NCBI GenBank assembly: GCA_023253245.1
Contig: JALRHB010000048.1
Coordinates: 1 to 9,410, forward strand
Direction: 5' to 3'
Source: Polynucleobacter sp.
GTDB lineage: Bacteria; Pseudomonadota; Gammaproteobacteria; Burkholderiales; Burkholderiaceae
Length of the DNA: 9,410 bases
This document shows positions 1 to 6,415 of this stretch, piece after piece. A program made the translations under genes and the position numbers. Numbering within the stretch: the first letter of the stretch is position 1; each line of letters opens with the position of its first letter. Under the pieces are notes generated by a model. It saw only the letters and a list, made by a program, of their open reading frames with translations. It was not told where the DNA came from and did no database searches.

Positions 1-1616
1 CTGACAACCAACTTTGGATTTGCCAAACTCCATTGCAGCCAGCGATCATATGGAGCACGTAAGCGGGCTACTAGCTTAGTATCATCCTCACTACCCCCCC
101 TCAAGATATAAGAGCACAGCGCAGGCGATAAGGTAAATGACAAGATTAGAGAGATGGCCAATGCAATGGCAATGGTAATTGCCATCGGAGCAAACATCTT
201 GCCTTCCATACCTTCCAAAGATAGCAAAGGCATAAACACCAAAATAATAATGCTCACACCAAATAGAACGGGGGTACCCACCTCGGAAGCGGCTTCCAAA
301 ATAATGCGGTTTTTAGACTCGCCATTCTTAAGTCGCTCACCTAATTTGGCGAACGTATTCTCAACAACCACGACTGAGCCATCGACCATAATGCCAATCG
401 CAATTGCAAGACCACCTAAGGACATTAAATTAGCAGAAATCCCATAGCGGTTCATGACTAGAAAGGTCAGCAAGGGCGTCAAAATTAGTGTCGCCACTAC
501 GATGATGGAAGAGCGCACATCACCTAAAAATAAAAAGAGCAGAATGATGACCAAGATAATGCCTTCGACCAATACCTTTGCCACATTAAACATGGCCGCA
601 TTAACCAAGTCAGTACGATCATAAAACGGCACAATCTGCAGGCCATCAGGCAATAACTTACCTTCGTTAATTTCTGCTACTTTTAATTTGATGCGATTAA
701 CTACTTCACGAGCGTTACCACCGCGGATCATCTGCATAATGCCTGCCACACTCTCGGTATAGCCATTTTTAATAGCGGCGCCCTGACGGATTTCACTACC
801 GATCGCCACTTCAGCGACATTTTTCACATACACCGGAATACCTTTGACTTCTTTGAGAATAATTTTCTCAATGTCTTCCGGCTTGGTAATTAATCCAACC
901 CCACGAATAAGGTAACGCTCAGCATAGGTTGGAAGTTGGCCACCACCCGAATTCGCATTATTTCTAGCGAGCGCTTCATATACTTCACGCAGACTGACTT
1001 GATAGTGACGTAAACGCTCCGGATTGACTAAGACCTGGTACTCACGAGCATACCCGCCTTGAGTATTAATTTCTGCTACCCCTGGAATAGAGCGCAACAT
1101 CGGCCGAACAATCCAATCTTGAATGACACGACGCTCCTCTAATTCATCTACGGTCAACTCCCTCTTGCCATCGGAGGGGTGATCCAAGGTATATTGGTAG
1201 ATTTCACCCAAACCCGTCGAGGGAGGCGCTAAAACAGGAGTAATGCCAATTGGCATTTTCGAGGCCACCTCAATCAAACGCTCGGTAACCAACTGCCTTG
1301 CAAAATAGAGCTCTGTTTTATCAGTAAACACCAAAGTAATAACAGAAATTCCATTGCGATTAAGGGAGCGCATCTCAGTAAGGCCTGGCAAACCAGTCAT
1401 CGCTAACTCAATAGGTACCGTAACAAATCGCTCTACCTCTTCTGGCGAACGACCTGGTGCTTCAGACGCAATCTGTACCTGCACATTAGTGACATCCGGA
1501 AATGCATCAACTGATAAGCGCTTGGTAGCAAGCAAGCCGGCAATCATTAAGACCAGAGCAATAATGACCACTAAGAGTCGTTGCTGCAGAGAGAGGCGAA
1601 CAATTTTTTCAATCAT
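1..1616 (-). CDS. czcA: Heavy-metal efflux RND pump, CzcA/CusA family (N-terminal half, partial)
   Basis: This is the inner-membrane, proton-driven pump of a tripartite efflux complex. I translated it by hand from the ATG at 1614-1616: 538 codons stay open to the left edge, about half the usual length of just over 1000 residues. Visible features are an N-terminal membrane helix at about residues 13-30, the family motif DAFPDVT just after it, periplasmic porter sequence, and membrane helices resuming at about 340. The helix-4 proton-relay region reads AIGIMVDGSVVVVEN. D412 and E419 match the CzcA Asp408 and Glu415 positions, but the CzcA Asp402 position is Ala (A406). That departs from the Zn/Co/Cd-type signature, so I do not assign a metal; czcA is a family-level symbol. 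The gene starts 5 bases after the adaptor stop with no strong Shine-Dalgarno, which suggests translational coupling. A run of seven G on the coding strand (94-100) keeps frame here. Confidence 0.93.
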   Translation of the reverse strand, partial: MIEKIVRLSLQQRLLVVIIALVLMIAGLLATKRLSVDAFPDVTNVQVQIASEAPGRSPEEVERFVTVPIELAMTGLPGLTEMRSLNRNGISVITLVFTDKTELYFARQLVTERLIEVASKMPIGITPVLAPPSTGLGEIYQYTLDHPSDGKRELTVDELEERRVIQDWIVRPMLRSIPGVAEINTQGGYAREYQVLVNPERLRHYQVSLREVYEALARNNANSGGGQLPTYAERYLIRGVGLITKPEDIEKIILKEVKGIPVYVKNVAEVAIGSEIRQGAAIKNGYTESVAGIMQMIRGGNAREVVNRIKLKVAEINEGKLLPDGLQIVPFYDRTDLVNAAMFNVAKVLVEGIILVIILLFLFLGDVRSSIIVVATLILTPLLTFLVMNRYGISANLMSLGGLAIAIGIMVDGSVVVVENTFAKLGERLKNGESKNRIILEAASEVGTPVLFGVSIIILVFMPLLSLEGMEGKMFAPMAITIAIALAISLILSFTLSPALCSYILRGGSEDDTKLVARLRAPYDRWLQWSLANPKLVV

Positions 1617-1621
1617 GAAAA

Positions 1622-2968
1622 TTAACCGCCACTTAACTGTCTTTTACGCTCAGCGTTTAAATGAAAGGCGCCATTCACAGCAATTTTTTGACCAGCCTTT
1701 AAGCCCGAGAGGACTGGGCGATATCCTTTTCCATCCGGACCCAGCTTAACAGCCATCATGCGATAAGTTTCATCATCCTCTTTGACAAAGACATAATCAT
1801 GATTGTCTTCACGAATCACCGCACTAGTGGGCACCAATAATTTTTCAGCTGGTTGACTTTCAATCATCATGGTTGCCAACATGCCAGGCTTGATCATGCC
1901 ATCCGGATTGGGCACCTCCATCCGCACCACTACGGTTCGAGTCTGAGGGTTAACAATTGAATCAACATGAGCAACCACCCCTTCAATCTCTGCATTTCTT
2001 AGTGCCGGAATGATCAAATTGACCTTCTGACCCTTGTGAATTAAGTAAGAATTACTTTCGGGAATCTCAGATACCGCCCACAAAGTATTTAAATCCGCCA
2101 CAGTAAATAAAGCATCTGCAGGCTGAACAACTTGACCCTTATTAATCTTTCTCTCGACAATTTCACCTGGAATAGTTGCAATCACATTGTTAATAGATTC
2201 AATAACACCAGACTTACCGAGGCGATCAATACTGAGCTGATCCATACCCTGAACACGGAGTTGATCATTGGCAGCACGAAACTCGGCTTTAGCGCTACTA
2301 GCCTCAGCCTCACGTTTTTGTAACTCTGCTAAAGCAATCACATCTTCTTTGAACAAAATTCTGGCACGATTAGCAGCTTGGTCCGCTAGTTGACTAGCAC
2401 TCCTTGCCTTTAAATACGCCAACTGAGATTGGGTCAATTCTGTAGAGGTAATTTTTGCAAGCACATCACCCTGCTTCACTTTTTGACCTGGAATTGCCAA
2501 AATTTCTGAGACGCGTCCTGTCACATTGGCGCCAATTCGTGAAAGAAACTGCTCATTAAAATCAACCCGGCCAGATGCACGCAATTCTTCGACGAAAGAG
2601 CCCATGTCCACCTCCCCTTCTATGATCATGCTTCGCAAGTCGTCATTCACGATCACGATATTGGGATCCTGCACCGATTTAATAACCGGACTTCTATCAA
2701 AAACGTTGAAGTAATTCAAAATAATCAGAAATAAACAAAACCAAGGAAGGTAAAACAAGCCTTTTTGGGCCCATTTGGGACTCTTGTCATATTCAGTGGC
2801 GACCCATGGTAGGTGTGAGCTAAACCACTGATGCGTGAACTCATATAAGTCATCTTGGGTTTTGATGACAAGATCTACCCCTTGCTTAGCGTAAACCTTA
2901 GCTAATTCTAAATAGCGGGAGTACCAACCCCGACACTTTTCGACAAAGACCTTTAAATCATCCTTCAT
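1622..2968 (-). CDS. RND efflux periplasmic adaptor (membrane-fusion protein, CzcB-like) with long N-terminal extension
   Basis: This adaptor joins the RND pump to the outer-membrane channel across the periplasm; it has 448 residues. From about residue 140 it follows the usual plan: first half of the lipoyl domain (about 146-175, GQKVKQGDVLAKI), an alpha-helical hairpin rich in Ala/Gln/Glu (about 176-245), the second lipoyl half (about 266-290), a beta-barrel with TRTVVVRMEVPNPDG and IKPGML (about 344-364), and a membrane-proximal domain to the C-terminus. The unusual part is the front. About 70 charged and aromatic residues, free of signal-peptide character, precede the single hydrophobic anchor (about 71-90, LFYLPWFCLFLIILNYF). 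The ATG overlaps the upstream TGA as ATGA, and no ATG lies between it and the anchor, so the extension is probably real. There is no His-rich metal-binding tail, so the metal cannot be read from this subunit. Confidence 0.9.
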   Translation of the reverse strand: MKDDLKVFVEKCRGWYSRYLELAKVYAKQGVDLVIKTQDDLYEFTHQWFSSHLPWVATEYDKSPKWAQKGLFYLPWFCLFLIILNYFNVFDRSPVIKSVQDPNIVIVNDDLRSMIIEGEVDMGSFVEELRASGRVDFNEQFLSRIGANVTGRVSEILAIPGQKVKQGDVLAKITSTELTQSQLAYLKARSASQLADQAANRARILFKEDVIALAELQKREAEASSAKAEFRAANDQLRVQGMDQLSIDRLGKSGVIESINNVIATIPGEIVERKINKGQVVQPADALFTVADLNTLWAVSEIPESNSYLIHKGQKVNLIIPALRNAEIEGVVAHVDSIVNPQTRTVVVRMEVPNPDGMIKPGMLATMMIESQPAEKLLVPTSAVIREDNHDYVFVKEDDETYRMMAVKLGPDGKGYRPVLSGLKAGQKIAVNGAFHLNAERKRQLSGG

Positions 2969-4230
2969 TGTTTTCCACTCTCAATTTGTGCGATCCACTC
3001 TGGGGTCGCCCTTAAACGTTGAATCTCTGTAACAACTGAAGCCAAGTCGAAACGAGCCTTAATTAAGTCATTACGGGCCAAACGAAACGTTCTTTGTGCA
3101 TCTAAATACTCCAACATACCGCGCTCACCATATCGATAAGACACCTCTGCGATACGACGAGCACTCGCCGCTAACTGCACCACCTCTTGATCCAAAATCT
3201 TCACCTGATAACTGGTGATTTGATATAGCTTGTAAGCAGTCTCTAATTGCTGCTCAAGACTTTGGCTTTGGGCATTGAGTTGATTTTTTGCTCTGGATGC
3301 GTTGGCTTCTGCCTCAGCAATTTGGCCGCCCTTAAAATCCCAAATCGGGATGCTCACCACCAAGCCATAGAGGCGATCACTAAAGTTAGGGTCGTTGTAT
3401 TGCTGGGCTTTAAATGACAACTTTGGCAAACGGGAATTTTGCTCAAAACTCAGTTTTGACTCGGTGGCCTCTACCTCTGCTTTGGCTTTTTGCAATTCAG
3501 GGCTTTGGGCCTGTAACTCGCTGAGCAAGGCTGGCAAAGGTGGCAAAGTCTCTAATTTTGGTAGTTGCGAGACAACCTCAAAGTCAGCCGGTAATTTGTG
3601 CCCAACTGCTTGCCTTAGCTGACTCTTAGCCTGTTCAACACGCAACTTACTCGATTCGGAATTGACTTCGGCATTCAGAAATTCGGTTTGAGCGCGGATC
3701 AACTCAAAGCGAGCAGTTTCACCAACGTCATAACGCACCTGCATGCGATCACGGATCTGCTTAGTCAAATCTAAATCTTCCTGCGCAGCCTTTAACTCAG
3801 CCTCACGACGCATGAGCTCATAATAGCGTTGCTGAACCTTTGCAATCATCTCGATTTCAAATGCCACTCTCCCCGCTTCTGCTGCCCTCACATTAGCTTC
3901 TGCAGCATTCACCCTAGGGAAGCGGGTGTAAGGCATATCCAAAGGCTGAAGGACAGACCAAGATGACACATTGCCAGTGCTTAATGGCCCCGTAACAGAC
4001 TTTTGTTGACCTGTATTCACCTCAAACTCTGGGTTAGGAATGGCACGCGCCACTGAAAGCTGCCCGTAAATGGCCTTAGATTGATCTCTTGCTGCCAATA
4101 TTTGAGGATTTGATTCAAGAGCGATCGTAATCAGCTCATTGATCGTAAATTGTTTTGGAGCTTGCGCAAAGGCATTGGTGATCAGCGCAAAACTCAAAAA
4201 ACTTACAGTAAGGCTACGAATAAATCCCAT
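2965..4230 (-). CDS. Outer-membrane efflux channel (TolC/OEP family, CzcC-like)
   Basis: This is the outer-membrane factor through which the RND complex discharges its substrate. From the ATG at 4228-4230 it has 421 residues. Residues 1-22 form a classical Sec signal peptide (MGFIRS, a hydrophobic core, then NAFA before QAPKQ). There is no lipobox cysteine, so it should not be a lipoprotein. The mature part shows two long Ala/Gln/Glu-rich helical repeats typical of the OEP fold. Conserved-style pieces include ITIALESNPQILAARDQ near the start, a mid-protein beta segment around LYGLVVSIPIWDF, and YRYGERGMLEYLDAQRTF near the end. I chose this start because the signal peptide begins there. The frame stays open upstream to a GTG at 4360-4362, which would put 44 polar, Cys-containing residues ahead of the signal peptide. 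It is the first gene of the RND operon and overlaps the adaptor by 4 bases. Confidence 0.9.
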   Translation of the reverse strand: MGFIRSLTVSFLSFALITNAFAQAPKQFTINELITIALESNPQILAARDQSKAIYGQLSVARAIPNPEFEVNTGQQKSVTGPLSTGNVSSWSVLQPLDMPYTRFPRVNAAEANVRAAEAGRVAFEIEMIAKVQQRYYELMRREAELKAAQEDLDLTKQIRDRMQVRYDVGETARFELIRAQTEFLNAEVNSESSKLRVEQAKSQLRQAVGHKLPADFEVVSQLPKLETLPPLPALLSELQAQSPELQKAKAEVEATESKLSFEQNSRLPKLSFKAQQYNDPNFSDRLYGLVVSIPIWDFKGGQIAEAEANASRAKNQLNAQSQSLEQQLETAYKLYQITSYQVKILDQEVVQLAASARRIAEVSYRYGERGMLEYLDAQRTFRLARNDLIKARFDLASVVTEIQRLRATPEWIAQIESGKQ

Positions 4231-4362
4231 AGAAATTGGGTGACCCAGTGTAAAAGGGTAATTATCCCGCTTTTTAGAGCCCAACGAGCAAGCTCCACAA
4301 CAAGGTTGTGCACAAAGGGTAATAACTTCGCCTATTAACGAGATCTGATGCGAGTGTTTCAC
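4231..4362 (-). other. Possible Cys-rich leader ORF, in frame with the outer-membrane factor
   Basis: Between the candidate promoter and the signal-peptide ATG, the frame is open from a GTG at 4362 for 44 codons with no stop before the outer-membrane factor. The encoded stretch has four cysteines close together at positions 17, 21, 22 and 25 (CAQPCCGAC), preceded by two His (residues 3 and 5) and followed by a Lys/Arg cluster. Just before the downstream ATG lies an 11-base interrupted palindrome (4237-4247, TGGGT-G-ACCCA). This could be a leader whose translation senses metal or cysteine state, a true alternative N-terminus, or a chance open stretch; 44 codons without a stop is not strong evidence. 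No good Shine-Dalgarno precedes the GTG. Confidence 0.25.
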
Positions 4363-4375
4363 AATTTATCGTATT

Positions 4376-4408
4376 CCATGATTTCATGGGCTTAACCTAG
4401 CGGCCCAT
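4376..4408 (-). repeat. Overlapping inverted repeats in the RND operon leader
   Basis: Two inverted repeats share one arm. ATGGGC (4386-4391) pairs with GCCCAT (4403-4408) across 11 bases. CCATGA (4376-4381) pairs with TCATGG (4384-4389) across 2 bases, or as CCATG/CATGG across 4. In RNA from the predicted start, the middle segment could pair with either neighbour but not both. The stems are short, so this is a candidate leader switch or operator only. Confidence 0.35.
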
Positions 4409-4412
4409 TCAA

Positions 4413-4441
4413 ATACCACGTCTAAACTCGCATTTTTGCAA
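4413..4441 (-). promoter_or_regulatory. Candidate sigma-70 promoter of the RND operon
   Basis: On the minus strand, TTGCAA (4436-4441) and TGGTAT (4413-4418) are separated by exactly 17 bases, which predicts a transcript start near 4406. The -35 sits inside a perfect 12-base palindrome, TTTTTGCAAAAA (4433-4444), which could be an operator or just paired A/T tracts. An alternative lies farther upstream: TTGAAT, 18 bases, TATAAA. No terminator separates this region from the upstream S30AE-like gene, so read-through is also possible. Confidence 0.4.
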
Positions 4442-4525
4442 AAACGATACTAGCTGTTTATATGCTGATGCACCCTATTCATTCAATTACATATTGCTTT
4501 GGTTGATCCCCAAACAATACGAACT

Positions 4526-4858
4526 TTAAACATAGACGTTTTTTGAAATACGCCCGTACTTCTGGCTTTTATGAAAAGCTTTTTGGACATGCTTATAAAT
4601 TTTCTTAAGTCCCATGTCCAAAGCTACACGCTTATCCCTTGCAGTAAAGCTAACTTCAATTTGCCGATTATCAAAAGTGTGTAACTCAATACTGCAATTC
4701 TGATTGCAGGGTGTCTTAGATTCACGTACGGCAGAGTATTTGACTTTGATTTTACGAACCATCCAAAACAAACGTTTTAGAGAAAACTTTACGCGGTTCT
4801 CAGTGAACGTCTTCAGTTCTGGTTCAATGGCTTCCTTTGTCTCCAAAATAACATCCAT
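4526..4858 (-). CDS. S30AE-like (HPF/RaiA-type) small ribosome-associated protein
   Basis: I place the start at the ATG at 4856-4858 because a perfect Shine-Dalgarno, AAGGAGG (4865-4871), precedes it by 6 bases; an upstream ATG at 4885 in the same frame would put the Shine-Dalgarno inside the gene. This gives 110 basic residues. The order of elements resembles the single-domain HPF/RaiA fold: a first helix containing VKFSLKRLF (about 23-31), a strand with KIKVKYSAVRES (about 36-47), a strand with CSIELHTFDNRQIEVSFTA (about 55-73), and a Lys-rich last helix (AFHKSQK). Relatives bind the 30S subunit and slow or protect ribosomes in stress or stationary phase. It lacks the C-terminal dimerisation domain of long HPF. 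A CNQNC pair (C51, C55) is visible. Similarity is distant, so the family is likely but ribosome binding is inference. The gene sits just after the terminator of the TerC-Usp gene and should have its own promoter; a perfect TATAAT (minus strand, 4957-4962) lacks a good -35. Confidence 0.7.
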   Translation of the reverse strand: MDVILETKEAIEPELKTFTENRVKFSLKRLFWMVRKIKVKYSAVRESKTPCNQNCSIELHTFDNRQIEVSFTARDKRVALDMGLKKIYKHVQKAFHKSQKYGRISKNVYV

Positions 4859-4969
4859 TTCTTGCCTCCTTATAAAAATCAGCACATTTAGAGAATAAGG
4901 TCCGATTAATTCTTAATAAAGCAGAGATTTTTTGACATTAATTCAGTTATTTACTGATTATAAGAACAT

Positions 4970-4995
4970 AAAAAAATTGCCCTCATAAAGAGGGC
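4970..4995 (-). terminator. Rho-independent terminator after the TerC-Usp gene
   Basis: On the minus strand a perfect 6-bp stem, GCCCTC/GAGGGC, with a 5-base loop (TTTAT) is followed by AA and then seven T. It lies 25 bases past the TerC-Usp stop and separates that gene from the S30AE-like gene. Confidence 0.9.
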
Positions 4996-5020
4996 ATAAA
5001 GAGAACTACATGGACTGCTT

Positions 5021-6283
5021 TTAATCGATTACCGCGGCCATCAATGCGGTTGCAGCACCTGCCCCAAGAGCAGGTATTCCCCAGCGCTCGAGCTTGGAAA
5101 TGCTCTTGCCAGTAATCACCTCTACTGGAATATCACTTGTTTCAAGCAATTGAGCAGTTGTTGAATTCTCAAACAATCTGCTAAGAGAATTTTTCTTGGA
5201 GGTACCAATCACAATCCTGTCACATCCAAGCTCCTTAGCCTCTTGCATGAGCACAGCACCCTTCTCGCCGCTAGCAAACACAACTGAAAAATGGAGTCCC
5301 AATTTTTCAAGCAATTTGCTCGCTGAAGCCGTAGCGATATTTGCGCGCTCGCTATGCCAATCATTTATTGTATTTTTACTAAGAAATTTACTGATGTGGC
5401 GATATAACTTAGGTTGCACATTGCACAAATACAAATGTGTGTTGGGATCTTGGCCGTAGACTCTAGCAGCGTGCTTCACTGCTAAATCAGAGTTATAGGA
5501 GCCATCCACAGGAATCAGAATTTTATTCATCGCACTTCCTTTCTGGTTAAGAGACTGCGCTACATGATCACTGCCACCATCTTGAGGAACAATGGAAGGC
5601 GCAATCACCTTTTCAAGCGCCTTGCGGCTGCCGATAAAACCAGCCGAAAGAACACCTACAACCACACCTGCCTGAACAACATACTCTAAAGCTGAGCCAT
5701 GAGAAGCTAACCAGGATTGAGAGATTGGCTCAGAGGTGATCATCTTTCCTGCTGTCCATGCCAAGACACCAGCACCAAGATAAGTGATTGATGGATAGCG
5801 TTCCACCAGTTTTAGGATTTGTGTTGAACCCCAAATGACCACTGGAATACTAATGAGCAGACCTAAGACCACAAGAACGTAACTGCCATGGGAAGCACCT
5901 GCTACTGCAAGCACATTATCTAAACCCATCACGGCGTCAGCAATCACAATAGTCTTCATGGCGCCCCAAAAAGTGCTTGCTGCTGGACCATGCTCATCAC
6001 CTTCTTTTGCGGGGTTAAGCAAACGATAAGCAATCCAAACGAGTAATAAACCGCCGATTAGCATCAATCCTGGGATCTTTAGCAAATACACAACCAGCAA
6101 GGTCATCACGCTTCTGACCGCGATTGCTCCAACCGCACCCCAAATAATGGCTTTCTTTTGCAAGTGGGCTGGCAGGTTTCTAGCCGCCATAGCAATCACA
6201 ATTGCGTTATCACCAGCTAGCACTAAGTCAATCACAATAATCGCTAATAATGCCGAGAAAAATTCCGGGCTAAACAGTTCCAA
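5021..6283 (-). CDS. TerC-family membrane protein (YjbE/YkoY type) fused to a universal stress protein domain
   Basis: I choose the TTG at 6281-6283 as the start: AAGGAGAC (6288-6295) lies just upstream, and MELFSPEFFSALLAIIVIDL matches how family members begin. A GTG at 6313 would add 10 residues. The product is 420 residues. Residues 1-220 are TerC: about seven membrane helices and two acidic motifs, DLVLAGDNA (about 19-27) and DAVMGLDNVLAVAG (about 116-129). Related YjbE/YkoY/Alx proteins export Mn2+. After a polar linker (about 228-251), a Usp domain starts at M252 (MNKILIPVDGS). Its ATP-loop pattern G-x2-G-x9-G-S/T keeps the spacing, but two glycines are replaced (G360, K363, N373), so nucleotide binding is doubtful. 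A mildly hydrophobic tail, WGIPALGAGAATALMAAVID, ends the protein. The gene is transcribed divergently from the nhaR-like gene. The fusion suggests the Usp domain monitors or gates transport, which is inference. Confidence 0.9.
   Translation of the reverse strand: MELFSPEFFSALLAIIVIDLVLAGDNAIVIAMAARNLPAHLQKKAIIWGAVGAIAVRSVMTLLVVYLLKIPGLMLIGGLLLVWIAYRLLNPAKEGDEHGPAASTFWGAMKTIVIADAVMGLDNVLAVAGASHGSYVLVVLGLLISIPVVIWGSTQILKLVERYPSITYLGAGVLAWTAGKMITSEPISQSWLASHGSALEYVVQAGVVVGVLSAGFIGSRKALEKVIAPSIVPQDGGSDHVAQSLNQKGSAMNKILIPVDGSYNSDLAVKHAARVYGQDPNTHLYLCNVQPKLYRHISKFLSKNTINDWHSERANIATASASKLLEKLGLHFSVVFASGEKGAVLMQEAKELGCDRIVIGTSKKNSLSRLFENSTTAQLLETSDIPVEVITGKSISKLERWGIPALGAGAATALMAAVID
5528..5542 (-). 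promoter_or_regulatory. Internal ribosome-binding site and ATG at the start of the Usp domain
   Basis: Inside the fusion gene the minus strand reads AAAGGAAG (5535-5542), four bases, then ATG (5528-5530), exactly where a stand-alone Usp protein would begin (MNKILIPVDGS). Translation from here would give a free Usp protein of 169 residues with the C-terminal tail. It could be a working second start or a relic of two once-separate genes. Confidence 0.45.
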
Positions 6284-6312
6284 TTCAGTCTCCTTATTAA
6301 AAAATATAGGCA

Positions 6313-6340
6313 CCCATGAATAACATGGAAATCTATGGGG
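6313..6340 (-). repeat. Alternative inverted repeats in the TerC-Usp leader
   Basis: CCATG (6314-6318) and CATGG (6324-6328) form a perfect 5-bp stem with a 5-base loop. CCCAT (6313-6317) can instead pair with ATGGG (6335-6339). The two pairings share an arm and exclude each other. The block ends about 17 bases before the Shine-Dalgarno of the TTG start. I could not match it to the conserved core of the yybP-ykoY manganese riboswitch that controls relatives of this gene. Confidence 0.3.
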
Positions 6341-6355
6341 TTAATGTAGGAGGGT

Positions 6356-6384
6356 TTGATCTTAAGTAAAAGCAGAGATATATT
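6356..6384 (+). promoter_or_regulatory. Candidate sigma-70 promoter of the nhaR-like gene
   Basis: TTGATC (6356-6361) and TATATT (6379-6384) are separated by 17 bases, predicting a start near 6391 and a leader of about 25 bases. The site lies in the 132-base divergent intergenic region, so a LysR-type regulator bound here could act on both its own gene and the TerC-Usp gene. Confidence 0.55.
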
Positions 6385-6415
6385 GATAGTAATTTCGTAA
6401 AAAACTGATAATTCA

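Noticed and set aside
94..100. Run of seven identical G/C as a possible phase-variation tract in the pump
   Set aside because: The frame is intact across it and seven bases is short for slippage-driven switching.
154..447. Plus-strand ORF of 97 codons inside the RND pump gene
   Set aside because: It is antisense to the membrane-helix region of the pump; its composition is what reverse-reading such codons gives.
1354..1749. Plus-strand ORF of 131 codons across the pump-adaptor junction
   Set aside because: It lies antisense to two well-supported genes, matches no family I know and has no ribosome-binding site; it is a shadow of the minus-strand coding frames.
4499..4515. Hairpin TTTGG/CCAAA after the S30AE-like gene as a terminator
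   Set aside because: The 5-bp stem is weak and no T-run follows on the minus strand.
4932..4961. Perfect TTGACA on the plus strand with a weak GATTAT 18 bases downstream
   Set aside because: It would drive transcription antisense into the end of the TerC-Usp gene, in a very AT-rich spacer where such matches are expected; no plus-strand gene follows.
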